A stretch of 64,000 nt of DNA from Ornithinimicrobium faecis (lineage in GTDB: Bacteria > Actinomycetota > Actinomycetes > Actinomycetales > Dermatophilaceae), in assembly GCF_023923225.1 (NCBI RefSeq), contig NZ_CP099489.1:3224001-3288000 (forward strand). The letters are read 5' to 3'. The notes under the pieces were generated by a model. That model worked only from the letters and a program-made list of their open reading frames with translations, was not told the origin of the DNA and did not search any database. A program made the translations under genes and the position numbers. Shown here piece after piece: positions 9,459 through 20,767 of the stretch. Each line of letters starts with the position of its first letter. Position 1 is the stretch's first letter.

Positions 9459-12176
9459 ATGACCACTGACGCCACACGCACCGCACACCTGACCCCGGTC
9501 ACCCTCCCGGACAAGCCGTCCGTGGACGGGCTGGAGGCCAAGTGGGCGGCCGTATGGCAGCAGAACGACACCTACGCGTTCGACCGCGAGGCCGCCCTCG
9601 CCGCGGACCGCAGCCAGATCTTCGCGATCGACACTCCCCCGCCGACGGCCAGCGGCAGCCTGCACGTGGGGCACGTCTTCGGCTACACCCAGGCCGACTG
9701 CCTGGCCCGCTATCAGCGGATGACCGGCAAGCACGTCTTCTATCCCATCGGCTGGGACGACAACGGCCTGCCCACGGAGCGGCGCGTCCAGAACTACTAC
9801 GGCGTGCGCGGTGACGCGACCCTGCCGCACGACCCGGACTTCACGCCTCCCCAGCAGGGTGGCGACACCAAGTCGTCCAAGGCGGCCAACCAGCTCCCCA
9901 TCGGCCGGGCCAACTTCATCGAGCTCTGCGAGGAGCTCACCGTCCTGGACGAGAAGACCTTCGAGGACACCTTCCGCACCCTCGGGCTGAGCATCGACTG
10001 GAATGTGCAATACCGCACCATCGACGACCGGTCCCGCGCCGTGGCCCAGCAGGCCTTCCTGCGCAACCTGGCGCGCGGCGAGGCCTATCAGTCCGAGGCG
10101 CCGGGCCTGTGGGACATCACCTTCCAGACGGCCGTCGCCCAGGCCGAGCTCGAGGCCCGCGACTATCCCGGGCACTATCACCGCGTCGCCTTCCACACGG
10201 ACGACCCGGCCGCGCCGGTGTATATCGAGACGACCCGCCCCGAGCTGGTCCCCTCGGTCGTGGCGCTGATCGCCCACCCCGACGACGAGCGGTATGCCGC
10301 GCTGTTCGGCAGCACCGTCCGCTCGCCCCTGTTTGGGGTCGAGGTGCCCGTCCTGGCCCACCCGATGGTGGAGATGGACAAGGGCGCCGGCATCGCGATG
10401 TGCTGCACGTTCGGTGACCTGAGCGACGTCATCTGGTGGCGCGAGCTGTCCCTGCCGACCCGCTCGGTCATTACCCGCAACGGCCGGTTGCAGGCCGAGA
10501 CCCCGCAGTGGCTGGCTGGGGGTCCCGGCGAGGCGCTGTATGCCGAGGAGCTGGCTGGCAAGACGACCTTCAGTGCGCGCAAGGCAGTGGTCGAGGCACT
10601 GCAGGCCTCCGGTGACCTGGACGGTGAGCCGAAGGCGACCCAGCGCAAGGCCAACTTCTTTGAGAAGGGCGACAAGCCCCTGGAGATCGTCACCAGCCGC
10701 CAGTGGTACATCCGCAACGGTGGCAAGGACGCCGACCTCAATGCGGCGCTGGTCGCCCGGGGCGAGCAGATCGACTTCCACCCGGCGTTCATGCGCTCGC
10801 GCTACAAGAACTGGGTCGAGGGGCTCAACGGCGACTGGCTGGTCAGCCGCCAGCGCTTCTTCGGAGTGCAGTTCCCGGTCTGGTATGCCGTGGACGCCGA
10901 GGGCGACATCGACTACGACACGGTGCTGACTCCTGACGAGTCGCGCCTGCCGATCGACCCGCTGTCGCAGGCGCCCGAGGGTTACACCGAGGACCAGCGC
11001 GACCAGCCCGGTGGCTTCACCGGGGACCCGGACGTGATGGACACCTGGGCGACGTCGTCACTGTCCCCGCAGATCGCGGCCGGGTGGCCGCTGAGCGGCC
11101 GTGCCGACGGTGAGCTGGGCAACGACAGCGAGCTGTTCGCCAAGGTCTTCCCGTTCGACATGCGCCCGCAGGGTCACGACATCATCCGGACCTGGCTGTT
11201 CGCGACCGTGGTCCGCGCCCACCTCGAGCACGACTCGGTGCCGTGGACCGATGCCTATGTCAATGGCTGGATCCTGGACCCGGACCGCAAGAAGATGTCG
11301 AAGTCCAAGGGCAACGCCACCACCCCGCTGGGCATGCTCGAGCAGAACGGGACCGACGCCGTGCGCTACTGGGCAGCCGCCGCACGCCCCGGTGTGGACA
11401 CCGTCGACGACGCCTCACAGATGAAGGTCGGCCGCCGCCTGGCGATCAAGATCCTCAACGCCAGCAAGTTTGCGCTGGGCATGAGCCACCACGGCCTGCC
11501 CGACGGGGCGGAGGCCCCGCTGGCCGACGACCTGCCGACGTTGGTGGGCCGCGTCCAGAACCCGCTGGACCGCGCGATGCTCGCCGGTCTCGCCGAGGTG
11601 GTCCAGGCCGCGACCGATGCCTACGACGGCTATGACTACTCCAAGGCGCTCGATGCCACCGAGGCCTTCTTCTGGACCTTCTGCGACGACTATCTCGAGC
11701 TCGTCAAGGAGCGCGCCTATGGGTCGGATTCGGCCCTCGAGCGCGCTGAGGTCGAGTCGGCACGCGCGGCTCTGCAGGTGGCGCTCGACGTGCTGCTGCG
11801 GCTGCTGGCACCGGTCATCTCCTTCGCGACCGAGGAGGTCTGGTCCTGGTGGCACACCGACTCGGTGCACACCCAGCCCTGGCCGGTGGTCGAGGAGATC
11901 GCCGCTGGCGCTGAGGGTGGCGACCCGCGGATGCTCCAGGTCGTCGGTCAGGCCCTGGCCGGGGTGCGTCGCGCCAAGTCCGAGGCCAAGGTCAGCATGC
12001 GCACCGAGGTCTCCACGACGACGATGAACGGGCCCGAGGCCGACCTGGAGCTGGTCCGCGCCGCCGAGGCCGACCTGCGCTCGGCCGGCAAGGTCACCGG
12101 CGAGGTCGGTTATGCCGCAACAGACAGCTTCGCCGTCTCGGACACCGCGCTGGTGGAGGCCACGCCCAGCGCCTGA
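9459..12176 (+). CDS. valS: Valyl-tRNA synthetase
   Basis: Charges tRNA-Val. The 905-residue protein shows HVGH (residues 69-72) as its HIGH motif and a perfect KMSKS at 612-616. The '[15 protein letters not shown]' block is specific to ValRS, and the CP1 editing insertion and anticodon-binding helical domain ('[11 protein letters not shown]') follow. The last 110 residues form a short arm and not a long coiled coil. The ATG at 9459 is chosen over the upstream GTG (9426) and ATG (9450) because GGGAG lies 10 nt before it. No T-box is visible upstream, unlike ileS. Confidence 0.96.
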   Translation: MTTDATRTAHLTPVTLPDKPSVDGLEAKWAAVWQQNDTYAFDREAALAADRSQIFAIDTPPPTASGSLHVGHVFGYTQADCLARYQRMTGKHVFYPIGWDDNGLPTERRVQNYYGVRGDATLPHDPDFTPPQQGGDTKSSKAANQLPIGRANFIELCEELTVLDEKTFEDTFRTLGLSIDWNVQYRTIDDRSRAVAQQAFLRNLARGEAYQSEAPGLWDITFQTAVAQAELEARDYPGHYHRVAFHTDDPAAPVYIETTRPELVPSVVALIAHPDDERYAALFGSTVRSPLFGVEVPVLAHPMVEMDKGAGIAMCCTFGDLSDVIWWRELSLPTRSVITRNGRLQAETPQWLAGGPGEALYAEELAGKTTFSARKAVVEALQASGDLDGEPKATQRKANFFEKGDKPLEIVTSRQWYIRNGGKDADLNAALVARGEQIDFHPAFMRSRYKNWVEGLNGDWLVSRQRFFGVQFPVWYAVDAEGDIDYDTVLTPDESRLPIDPLSQAPEGYTEDQRDQPGGFTGDPDVMDTWATSSLSPQIAAGWPLSGRADGELGNDSELFAKVFPFDMRPQGHDIIRTWLFATVVRAHLEHDSVPWTDAYVNGWILDPDRKKMSKSKGNATTPLGMLEQNGTDAVRYWAAAARPGVDTVDDASQMKVGRRLAIKILNASKFALGMSHHGLPDGAEAPLADDLPTLVGRVQNPLDRAMLAGLAEVVQAATDAYDGYDYSKALDATEAFFWTFCDDYLELVKERAYGSDSALERAEVESARAALQVALDVLLRLLAPVISFATEEVWSWWHTDSVHTQPWPVVEEIAAGAEGGDPRMLQVVGQALAGVRRAKSEAKVSMRTEVSTTTMNGPEADLELVRAAEADLRSAGKVTGEVGYAATDSFAVSDTALVEATPSA

Positions 12177-12211
12177 TGCACCTGAGCTCCCCCATCACCT
12201 AGGGTCGGGGC

Positions 12212-12943
12212 ATGCATCGGGGCAAGGGGATCGCGGCTGCGGCAGTCGCTGCGGTCATGTTGCTCCTGCTCGTGTGGGGCAGCGGATCGGGCACCCAGGT
12301 GCTGTCCTCGCCCTCGGGCGAGGCCGGCCCGCCAGCCTCGCCGGACCGCCCCCCGGCCACGACGAATGACATTGCCGCCCAGACCACGGCGGCCAACGTC
12401 CTGGAGCCAGCGGCACCGGCGCTCGACTGGCTGATGATCTTCTTTGCCGTGGTGTGTCTGGCGATCTTCGTCAAGATCATCCAGTGGCTCCTCAACCGGG
12501 ACTGGGAGGAGTCGGAGGCGCCGGACGAGGACGAGCTCGTCGACGACCTGGACCTGCTGCTGGAGGCCACGTCGGCGACGGCGCGCACCTCCGCGCTGAC
12601 CGAGGGCGAGCCCCGCAACATCGTCGTCCGCTGCTGGGTGGCCCTCGAGGACGCCGCCGACGCCTCCGGGCTGCCCCGCGACTCGGCCGAGACCGCCGCG
12701 GAGTTCACCCGGCGCTTCCTCGGGGTCTGGGACGTTGATGAGGCCCTGACCCAGGAGCTGGCCGAGCTCTATCGCGAGGCCCGCTTCTCCCGACATCCGG
12801 TGAGCCCCGAGGTCGGCGACCGGGCCGTCGCACTGGTCGGCAACATCCACGAGCAACTGCGTGCCAGCGACACCCGACGTGTCGAGGCCGAGGCGGCCTC
12901 CGCCACCCACAGCACCACCGGCCGGGACGGTGAGTCGTCATGA
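12212..12943 (+). CDS. DUF4129 domain membrane protein
   Basis: First gene of a five-gene MoxR-type operon. Of 243 residues, a hydrophobic signal-anchor spans about 8-24, a second membrane span lies at about 73-95, and the soluble C-terminal half is DUF4129 ('NIVVRCWVALEDAADASGLPR', 'ETAAEFTRRFL', 'LYREARFSRHP'). DUF4129 usually follows a transglutaminase domain or stands as a separate subunit in MoxR/DUF58 loci; its biochemical role is unknown. TAGGGT at 12200-12205 sits 6 nt before the ATG, so the operon mRNA is probably leaderless. The stop overlaps the next start. Confidence 0.82.
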   Translation: MHRGKGIAAAAVAAVMLLLLVWGSGSGTQVLSSPSGEAGPPASPDRPPATTNDIAAQTTAANVLEPAAPALDWLMIFFAVVCLAIFVKIIQWLLNRDWEESEAPDEDELVDDLDLLLEATSATARTSALTEGEPRNIVVRCWVALEDAADASGLPRDSAETAAEFTRRFLGVWDVDEALTQELAELYREARFSRHPVSPEVGDRAVALVGNIHEQLRASDTRRVEAEAASATHSTTGRDGESS

Positions 12944-13497
12944 TCGCCAAGGGCGGCGCTGGCACCCGTGGCAGCGCGGTGCGGTCCCGGAGCCGATGGC
13001 ATCGGACCCGGAGGGCAGTCCTGGCCTTCCTGTGCACCGTGGCCGCCGGAGTGCTGCTGTGGTTCATCAACGTCCTGCGCTTTGACCTGTTCACCGCGTT
13101 GGTCATCGCGCTCACGGTCGGCGCTGTCGTCACCCTGCTGACCTGGGTGATGGCCGAGGAGAGCCCCCGACTCAAGGCGGCTTACTGGTTTGCCACCAGT
13201 CGCGAGGAGTCCGTCCGGCCCGCGGCCCTGGACTACCGAATGCTGCGGTTGCGCCGTGACCTGCGCGACAGCACCGAGCGCAGCGACCGCACCGACGAGA
13301 TCCACCCCGTGATCCGAGCACTGGCAGCCGAGCGGCTCCTGGCCCACCACGACATCGACCTTGACTCAGCCCCCGAGGCAGCCGCGGAGGTCATGGGACC
13401 CCGCCTGACGGCATACGTCTCCCACCGACCCACTGGCACCGGCAGACGCAGCAAGCGCGACATTGACCGAGCACTCGACCGAATCGAGGAACTGTGA
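12940..13497 (+). CDS. Membrane protein of the MoxR locus (unknown function)
   Basis: A 185-residue protein with a basic N-terminus (residues 1-25) and two adjacent membrane spans at about 26-46 and 50-70, then a soluble, charged C-terminal region rich in Arg and Asp. I do not recognise the family by motif. Small two-span proteins of this kind recur between DUF4129 and moxR in Actinobacteria (established context). The ATG overlaps the previous stop (ATGA), and the moxR GTG overlaps this stop (GTGA), so the five genes are translationally coupled. Confidence 0.75.
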   Translation: MIAKGGAGTRGSAVRSRSRWHRTRRAVLAFLCTVAAGVLLWFINVLRFDLFTALVIALTVGAVVTLLTWVMAEESPRLKAAYWFATSREESVRPAALDYRMLRLRRDLRDSTERSDRTDEIHPVIRALAAERLLAHHDIDLDSAPEAAAEVMGPRLTAYVSHRPTGTGRRSKRDIDRALDRIEEL

Positions 13498-14495
13498 GCA
13501 CCCCGTCCCCCTCCGCCCTCAGCGTGGCCGCCGTCTCCGAGCAGGCAGCGACCGTGCTGGACCAGGTCGAGACCGCCGTCGTCGGCAAGCGCCAGGCCCT
13601 CACCCTGGTGCTGTGCGGCATCCTGGCCCGCGGCCACGTCCTGCTGGAGGACTTCCCCGGCCTGGGCAAGACCCTCGCCGCCCGCTCCTTCGCGCAGAGC
13701 CTCGGGCTGGAGTTCACCCGCGCCCAGTTCACCCCCGACCTGCTGCCCGCCGACCTGACCGGTGCCTTCGTCTACGACCAGAAGGTCGGCGAGTTCGAGT
13801 TCCGCAAGGGGCCACTGTTCACCGGTCTGCTGTTGGCCGACGAGATCAACCGGACGCCACCAAAGACACAGTCGGCGCTGCTGGAGGCGATGCAGGAGCA
13901 CCAGGTCACGGTCGAGGGCGAGACCTTCCCGCTGGCCCAGCCCTTCCACGTGCTCGCCACGGCCAACCCGGTGGAATACGAGGGCACCTACCCGCTCCCC
14001 GAGGCCCAGCTGGACCGCTTCCTGCTGCGGATCTCCTTCGGCTATCCCACCGAGGACGAGGAGCTCGACGTGCTGCGGCGGCGCATCAGCCGCCAGCAGG
14101 AGGACCAACACCTGGCCGCGGTCACCGACGCCGCCGGTCTGCTCGCGATGCAGCAGGCCATCGAGACGGTCCCGGTCGAGGAGGACATCAGTCGCTATTG
14201 CGTGGCCCTGGCTGCCTCGACCCGCCGCCACCGTGCCGTGCAGGTCGGCGCCTCGCCCCGTGGGTCGCTGGCCCTGATGCTCACCGCCCGGGCCCACGCC
14301 GTGGTCGCGGGCCGGGACTACATCACCCCCGAGGACGTCAAGGCCGTCGCGCACGCCGTGCTGGACCACCGGATCTCGATCAAGCCCGAGTTGTGGATGT
14401 CGGACCTGGCCGGCCACGGCGTCGTCGATGCCGTGTTGGCCGAGGTCCCCGTCCCGTCTGCGCGTCAGGTCTCTGGAGGCCAGCCGGACGCATGA
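13494..14495 (+). CDS. MoxR family AAA+ ATPase
   Basis: A 333-residue AAA+ chaperone-like ATPase. Walker A is 'EDFPGLGKT' (52-60), Walker B 'LLLADEINRTPPKTQ', sensor 1 'ATANPVEYEGTYPLPEAQLDRF', and the lid contains 'GASPRGSLAL', all standard for MoxR. MoxR ATPases act with VWA or DUF58 proteins to mature or activate partner proteins, often at the membrane. Here the DUF58 partner is the next gene, overlapping by 4 nt. Start is GTG at 13494, overlapping the previous stop. No catalytic residue is missing. Confidence 0.93.
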   Translation: MSTPSPSALSVAAVSEQAATVLDQVETAVVGKRQALTLVLCGILARGHVLLEDFPGLGKTLAARSFAQSLGLEFTRAQFTPDLLPADLTGAFVYDQKVGEFEFRKGPLFTGLLLADEINRTPPKTQSALLEAMQEHQVTVEGETFPLAQPFHVLATANPVEYEGTYPLPEAQLDRFLLRISFGYPTEDEELDVLRRRISRQQEDQHLAAVTDAAGLLAMQQAIETVPVEEDISRYCVALAASTRRHRAVQVGASPRGSLALMLTARAHAVVAGRDYITPEDVKAVAHAVLDHRISIKPELWMSDLAGHGVVDAVLAEVPVPSARQVSGGQPDA

Positions 14496-15823
14496 CCCTC
14501 AAGCGGCAGTCTGCGCAGACCCACCCGGACAACCGGTGGGCGATCACCCATGCCCACGCGCGGGCCGTCCTGGTCTTCGCGGTGGCCGCGCTCACCGCGG
14601 TCCTCGCCCAACGACCCGACATCCTGCTGCTGGGCGTCCCGGTGGGACTGATCGCCCTGTGGTCCGTGCTGTCCCGGCCGCGGGAGGTGCCCAGCACGCG
14701 CCTGGTGGTCCCGACCGGCCATCTGCGCGAGGGAGCCTGGAGCCGCGCGGTGGTCGGCGTGAGTGCGACGCCGGACACCGAGTTGGTGTCCACGTCGCTG
14801 ACCCACGGCACCCACATCGAGCTCGACCCGGAGCGCGGGGCCCGCTCCCACCTGGTCTCGTCCAACGACCTCGAGGGCCAGGAGATCCACGTGGTGACGC
14901 GGGTGCGGGCGGGCCGCTGGGGGTTGCGCCGCATCGGCCCGGCCCTCGTCGGGGCGACCAGCCCGTGGGGTGCCTTCCGGTGGGGACCCGTGCCGATCGA
15001 GCACCAAAACATCAAGGTGCTGCCCGACCCCGCCGTGTTTGACACCTCCTCCCCCGCGCCACACCCGCAGGGGCTGGTCGGTCAGCACCGCTCCCGCCGC
15101 CCGGGTGAGGGCAGCGAGTTCAACACCATCCGCCGCTTCCAGTGGGGCGACCGGCTCAAACGCATCCACTGGGGCCGCTCCCTGCGGACCGGCGATCTGC
15201 ACGTGACCTCCAGTTTTGCCGACCAGGACACGCACGTGCACATCATCGTGGACGCGCACTACGACCTGGGCGCCTCCGATCACAAGGAGGGGCTGGCCAG
15301 CTCGCTCGACTATTCCGTGCGCTCAGCTGCCGCCGTGGCCGAGCACTTCCTGCACCAGGGCGACCGCGTCGGGCTCCAGGTGCTGTCCGCCCGGACGCCG
15401 TTGACGCTGGCGCCGGGTTCGGGGCGCCGGCACACCCAGCGGGTCCTGGAGGTGCTCTCCCTGATCCAGGCTCAGCCGCAGGAGCAGATCGACCCCCGCC
15501 GGCTGCGGCACGGTGTCGGTCCCGGTGCCCTGGTCGTGATGATCTCCTCGCTGGTCTCCCCCGCGGCGCTGGCGGCCGCTGCCCTGCTGAGTCACAGCGG
15601 CGTGCAGGTCGTGGTGATCGACGCGCTCGTCGATGACGTCAAGCCACCGGGCGAGCAGGACGACATCGCCGCCCTCGCCTGGCGGATCAGACTCATCGAG
15701 CGCGAGGCCGAGATTCGTCGGGTGCAGACCAGCGGCGTCCCCGTCGTGGCCTGGCACGGCCCGGGCAGCCTGGATCAGGTGCTGCGCAGTCTGGCCCGGC
15801 ACCGGCACGGGGCGGCGCGATGA
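14492..15823 (+). CDS. DUF58 (VWA-like) membrane protein, MoxR partner
   Basis: A 443-residue protein with two N-terminal membrane spans (about 25-62), an extracytoplasmic-type beta region, and the DUF58 core. The core is recognised by 'FNTIRRFQWGDRLKRIHWG' (the conserved D-x-x-R-x-I-x-W motif) and by the downstream VWA-like Rossmann segment 'HVHIIVDAHYDLG'. DUF58 proteins are the usual partners of MoxR ATPases. It overlaps moxR and the following gene by ATGA. The start at 14492 is fixed by that overlap and by the short basic N-terminus before the first span. Confidence 0.88.
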   Translation: MTLKRQSAQTHPDNRWAITHAHARAVLVFAVAALTAVLAQRPDILLLGVPVGLIALWSVLSRPREVPSTRLVVPTGHLREGAWSRAVVGVSATPDTELVSTSLTHGTHIELDPERGARSHLVSSNDLEGQEIHVVTRVRAGRWGLRRIGPALVGATSPWGAFRWGPVPIEHQNIKVLPDPAVFDTSSPAPHPQGLVGQHRSRRPGEGSEFNTIRRFQWGDRLKRIHWGRSLRTGDLHVTSSFADQDTHVHIIVDAHYDLGASDHKEGLASSLDYSVRSAAAVAEHFLHQGDRVGLQVLSARTPLTLAPGSGRRHTQRVLEVLSLIQAQPQEQIDPRRLRHGVGPGALVVMISSLVSPAALAAAALLSHSGVQVVVIDALVDDVKPPGEQDDIAALAWRIRLIEREAEIRRVQTSGVPVVAWHGPGSLDQVLRSLARHRHGAAR

Positions 15824-16359
15824 GAGACCTCATTGAGGACCTGAAAACCCTGAGCCCGGAGCAGACTGTCCTCCGTGGCCTGATCGTGTTCTCGCTGCTG
15901 GGCTTTGCCCTGGTCCTGGTCCTGGCCGGCGAGTCGTCCGTCTATGCACTGGTCGTGCTGGTCATCCTCGGGGGCGTCTGCGTGCTCAACCCTCACACGG
16001 TGCTCCCAGCCGCCGTGATGATCTATTGTCTGGCGACCTGGTGGGCCGGCGTCTCCGAGCCACTGGTCCCGTGGGCGACCCCGGCGGCCCTGTGCCTGCT
16101 GCTGCTGCACACCGCCTGCGCCCTGACCGCTGCCGCACCGGCGCAGGCACGGATCCCCCGCCAACTGTTCGGGCAGTATGCCGTGCGCCTGGCCATCGTC
16201 GCCGGCGCCACTGTCGCGCTCTCGCTGGTGGCCTGGGTGCACCAGTCGTGGGGTTATGGCGGAGGACTCATCGCCCTGACCTCGGGGCTGTTCGCCCTGG
16301 GTGCGTCGCTGGGCGTGTACTACTGGGCGGTCACGCTGAAGCAGGACCACGTGGGCTGA
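15820..16359 (+). CDS. Multi-span membrane protein ending the MoxR operon
   Basis: A 179-residue hydrophobic protein with about six membrane segments (about 19-36, 41-56, 62-78, 84-100, 121-141, 148-168) and no soluble domain. I do not recognise a family. It overlaps the DUF58 gene (ATGA) and is the last gene of the coupled series, so it probably works with the MoxR/DUF58/DUF4129 proteins in the membrane. Confidence 0.75.
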   Translation: MRDLIEDLKTLSPEQTVLRGLIVFSLLGFALVLVLAGESSVYALVVLVILGGVCVLNPHTVLPAAVMIYCLATWWAGVSEPLVPWATPAALCLLLLHTACALTAAAPAQARIPRQLFGQYAVRLAIVAGATVALSLVAWVHQSWGYGGGLIALTSGLFALGASLGVYYWAVTLKQDHVG

Positions 16360-16444
16360 GGACGTCCGACTAGGATTGCGGACAAGAGTTGTCCGAAGCC
16401 CAGCGGGGTGTGCCGCCTTCGGTGCTGCTCGACGGGAGGACGTC

Positions 16445-17008
16445 ATGTTCCGCAGGCGGTCGCTGACCCAGGCCAACGACCTCCTGGGTGTGCCGGGGCC
16501 CATCGTGTTCCAGGGCGTGCCGCACGAGCTGCATTGGATCGAGTTTGGTCAGCTCGGTTGGATCCCCGAGGTGGGTGAGGTGCCCATCCAGATGTATCTG
16601 CCTGCGGGGCAGGACCTGGAGTCCTACACGTGGCAGTTCTCCATCCGGATGCTGCCGCTGACGCCGCCCAGGGAGGTGATGATGGCTCGTGGCCGCTCCC
16701 TGGATGCCCGCAGCGAGATCGACCCCATCGTCAACTACCAGGCAATCTGGGACGAGGGCCGCGACGATGACATCTGCATGGACTACCTCGTGTCGCACCC
16801 CAGTGGCACTGCTTTCGAGTGGACCGCCGAGCGCTGGGTCCCGTGGCGCCATCTCACTGCCTGCTATGTGGTGAGCCGGCGCGCCTACGGCGAGGGCGCG
16901 AGGTCTTTTCTGGAGGGACTGTCCACCCATCGCCCCGCTGCGATCGCAGCGCTCCGCGAGATGAGCCTGCCGCAGATCACGAGGGTCACACCGACCAGTC
17001 AGGCCTGA
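16445..17008 (+). CDS. Hypothetical protein
   Basis: A 187-residue soluble protein that I do not recognise. It is rich in aromatic residues ('LHWIEFGQLGWIPEVGEVP', 'AERWVPWRHL') with mixed alpha/beta character and no signal peptide. GGGAGG lies 6 nt before the ATG at 16445, and codon use is like that of its neighbours, so it is probably a real gene. It ends 13 nt from the clpX stop on the other strand (convergent). Confidence 0.7.
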   Translation: MFRRRSLTQANDLLGVPGPIVFQGVPHELHWIEFGQLGWIPEVGEVPIQMYLPAGQDLESYTWQFSIRMLPLTPPREVMMARGRSLDARSEIDPIVNYQAIWDEGRDDDICMDYLVSHPSGTAFEWTAERWVPWRHLTACYVVSRRAYGEGARSFLEGLSTHRPAAIAALREMSLPQITRVTPTSQA

Positions 17009-17021
17009 AGCACCCGACGGT

Positions 17022-18296
<1,275 letters not shown>

Positions 18297-18428
18297 GGCG
18301 GATCCCTTCGGTTCGACAACAGGCACCGACCTCGGTGCCCTGGCACGACGCTACCCCGATCCCCCGTCGGAACGCAGTCCATTACGCACCCAACGGGCGT
18401 GTTTCGCAGGTGCTGTCCGCTGATAGCG

Positions 18429-18460
18429 CAACCCCGGCCGGGGACGCCCGGCCGGGGTTG
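18429..18460 (-). terminator. Strong hairpin terminator after the ehu operon
   Basis: A perfect 14-bp GC-rich stem (18429-18442 with 18447-18460) closed by a 4-nt loop, about 45 nt after the ehuA stop on the minus strand and upstream of clpX. There is no U-tract, as is common in high-GC Actinobacteria. Confidence 0.75.
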
Positions 18461-18503
18461 TGACGCGTGTGACACCCGGATCACGCCGGGGCACAGGTGT
18501 AGC

Positions 18504-19316
18504 TCAGAGCACAGCCTGCAGGAACTGCTGGGTGCGCTCGTTGTCGGGATTGGAGAAGATCTTGTCCGGGTGGCCCTCCTCGATGATCCGACCACCGTCA
18601 AACATCATCACCCGGTCCGACACATCCTGGGCAAACTGCATCTCGTGCGTGACGATCAGCATCGTGATGTCCGTGGTGGCGGCGACATCCTGCAGCACAC
18701 CCAGCACGTCACCCACCAACTCCGGGTCCAGAGCAGAGGTGACCTCGTCGAGCAACAGGATCTCGGGGTCCATCGCCAGCGCGCGGGCAATGGCCACGCG
18801 CTGCTGCTGGCCACCGGAGAGCTGCATCGGGTGCGCATCGCCTCGGTTGCCCAGACCCACGCGATCTAGCAGTTCCTGCGCCTTGGTCTTCGCCTGGTCA
18901 GTCGACTGTCCGAGCACGTGGACAGGCGCCTCGATGATGTTCTCCAGCACCGTCATGTTGGGGAACAGGTTGAACTGCTGGAAGACCATCCCGATGCGCT
19001 TGCGGATCTTGCTGACCTGCTTCGGCTTCAGCGCGACCCGCTTGCCACCGCGTTCCTCGTGGGTCAGCGGGTGCCCGTCGACATAGATGTAACCGTCGGT
19101 GAGGTCCTCCAGTGTCATCAACAAGCGCAGGATCGTCGTCTTGCCCGATCCGGACGGCCCGATGAGCGTGACGCGGTCACCTCGCCCGACCTGGAAGTTG
19201 AGCCCCTGAAGGACTGTGGTTTCACCGAACTTCTTGACCACATCCTGGAACTGGATGCGGGGTGCGCCACCGTTCGACGCGTAGGCGTCAGCGGAAGAGG
19301 TCTGGTCAGTAGGCAA
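18504..19316 (-). CDS. ehuA: Polar amino acid / ectoine ABC transporter ATPase (EhuA-type)
   Basis: The ATPase of a polar-amino-acid-type importer. Walker A is GPSGSGKT (53-60), the signature 'LSGGQQQRVAIARAL', Walker B 'EILLLDEVTSALD' and the H-loop 'IVTHE' are all intact. 'LRLLMTLEDLTDGYIYVDG' resembles EhuA proteins of ectoine importers. I start it at TTG 19316, which lies inside the end of the upstream permease gene (11-nt overlap) with GGAG 8 nt before it; no ATG or GTG fits the fold, and a longer reading would add 35 unrelated residues. It is the last gene of a four-gene operon. Confidence 0.85.
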   Translation of the reverse strand: MPTDQTSSADAYASNGGAPRIQFQDVVKKFGETTVLQGLNFQVGRGDRVTLIGPSGSGKTTILRLLMTLEDLTDGYIYVDGHPLTHEERGGKRVALKPKQVSKIRKRIGMVFQQFNLFPNMTVLENIIEAPVHVLGQSTDQAKTKAQELLDRVGLGNRGDAHPMQLSGGQQQRVAIARALAMDPEILLLDEVTSALDPELVGDVLGVLQDVAATTDITMLIVTHEMQFAQDVSDRVMMFDGGRIIEEGHPDKIFSNPDNERTQQFLQAVL

Positions 19317-19944
19317 GTTTCTTCTCCAACTTTCGCATGAGAACCGCGGTGGGATAGCTCGCCACCAAGAAGAGCAGACCAGCCACCGTGAACGCCTCCG
19401 TGTAGGTGAAGTGCTGACCACCGAACTGGCGGGCGGCCGTCACCATCTCCACCACCGAGATGAAGATCAGGAACGGAGTGTCCTTGAACATGGCGATGGC
19501 CCAGTTGCCCAGCGACGGCAAGGTGTTGCGGATGGCCTGGGGCAGGATGACAGCACGCCACGTCCGACTCGGCGGCAGCGAGAGCGCCGTGGCGGCCTCC
19601 CACTGTCCGGACCTGATCGACTCGATGCCGGCGCGATAGGACTCGGCCATGTAGGTCGAGTAGTGCACACCGAAGACCAGCACGCCGACCGTCAGACCAC
19701 TGAGCGAGTTGAACGTGTAGTAGATCAGCAGGAGGTGCACCGGCAGCGGCGTGAGCCGGATGAAGTCGAGCACGAAGGCCAGCGGTGCGGCCACCAGTGA
19801 CGGCAACTGGCGCAACAGAATCGCCCAGACCAGGCCGAGCACCGCCGCCATCACCGACCCGAGGATTGTGACGACCAGGGTGATCTTGATGAACGCCTCA
19901 AGCAATTCAGGGATAGCCTCAAAGAAGAGATCGATCTCAAACAT
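19306..19944 (-). CDS. ehuD: Ectoine/amino acid ABC transporter permease (EhuD-type)
   Basis: A 212-residue HisMQ-type permease with five membrane spans. The EAA loop reads 'GQWEAATALSLPPSRTWRAVILPQAIRNTLP', the site that docks with the ATPase. Two unequal permeases plus an ATPase and a lipoprotein match the ehuBCDA arrangement for ectoine/hydroxyectoine uptake. The ATG at 19944 overlaps the ehuC stop by one base (TGATG). Confidence 0.82.
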   Translation of the reverse strand: MFEIDLFFEAIPELLEAFIKITLVVTILGSVMAAVLGLVWAILLRQLPSLVAAPLAFVLDFIRLTPLPVHLLLIYYTFNSLSGLTVGVLVFGVHYSTYMAESYRAGIESIRSGQWEAATALSLPPSRTWRAVILPQAIRNTLPSLGNWAIAMFKDTPFLIFISVVEMVTAARQFGGQHFTYTEAFTVAGLLFLVASYPTAVLMRKLEKKLAY

Positions 19945-20756
19945 CAGTCGTCACGCTCCTCTCGATCTTTGTCGGGATCTCGCAGTGAGGTCGTCCCGAG
20001 GCCGCCTGCGACGCCGGTGGAACCACCAGCAGCAGCAGCGCCAGCGAGCACCTTGTCCGCGTCCTTGCGGGCCTGCCGGATTGCGTAGTCACCGAGACCG
20101 AGCTTGCGCTGGGCACGACGCTCCATCGCCCGCATGATGGTGGAGACCACCAGGGCGATGACGTAGTAGATCAACAGGGCCGAGATGAAGGCCGGCCAGG
20201 TACCGACCTGGCGACGCAGCGTGTCTGCCTCGAAGGTGAGGTCACTGAGCAGCACCAGACCCACGACTGCGGTGCCCTTGATGAGCATGACCGTCAGGTT
20301 GTTCAAGCCAGGCAGCATCAGGGCCCAGGCCTGGGGCCAGATCACCCGGCGCATCTTGGTGGTCCAGGGCATAGACAGTGCCGTGGTGGTCTCCCACTGC
20401 CCCTTGGGCACAGCGTTCAGGGACCCGCGGACCACCTCGGCGCCATAGGCACCGTAGTTCAGACCGAGGCCAATGATGGCGGACCACATCGAGCCCAGGT
20501 CGACACCGGTCAACGTCGGGATGGCGTAGAAGATGAAGAACAGCTGCACCACCAGCGAGGTGCCACGGAAGAACTCCACGATCACCCGAGAGATCACCTG
20601 GAGCCAACCCGGCCCCTGGTGCCCGGCCACGCCGAGCAGCACGGCGACGATGACCATCAACACGGCCCCGCCAGCGAAGGAGATCAGGGTGGCCTGCAGG
20701 CCTTCCCCGAGCAGTCGCGGCAGGGCCGTGGTGAGGCCCTCAAAGAAATCACTCAC
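19944..20756 (-). CDS. ehuC: Ectoine/amino acid ABC transporter permease (EhuC-type)
   Basis: A 270-residue permease of the HisM family, longer than its partner because of a charged C-terminal tail of about 55 residues with Ala/Gly repeats and a final Asp/Glu/Arg stretch. The EAA motif is 'GQWETTTALSMPWTTKMRRVIWPQ'. Five spans are visible between residues 20 and 225. It begins 11 nt after the substrate-binding protein gene. The substrate call rests on the whole operon and not on this gene alone. Confidence 0.82.
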   Translation of the reverse strand: MSDFFEGLTTALPRLLGEGLQATLISFAGGAVLMVIVAVLLGVAGHQGPGWLQVISRVIVEFFRGTSLVVQLFFIFYAIPTLTGVDLGSMWSAIIGLGLNYGAYGAEVVRGSLNAVPKGQWETTTALSMPWTTKMRRVIWPQAWALMLPGLNNLTVMLIKGTAVVGLVLLSDLTFEADTLRRQVGTWPAFISALLIYYVIALVVSTIMRAMERRAQRKLGLGDYAIRQARKDADKVLAGAAAAGGSTGVAGGLGTTSLRDPDKDREERDD

Positions 20757-20767
20757 GAGAGTGTGAG

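Noticed and set aside
9330..10781. Minus-strand ORF of 483 codons opposite valS
   Set aside because: Shadow of valS; no domain.
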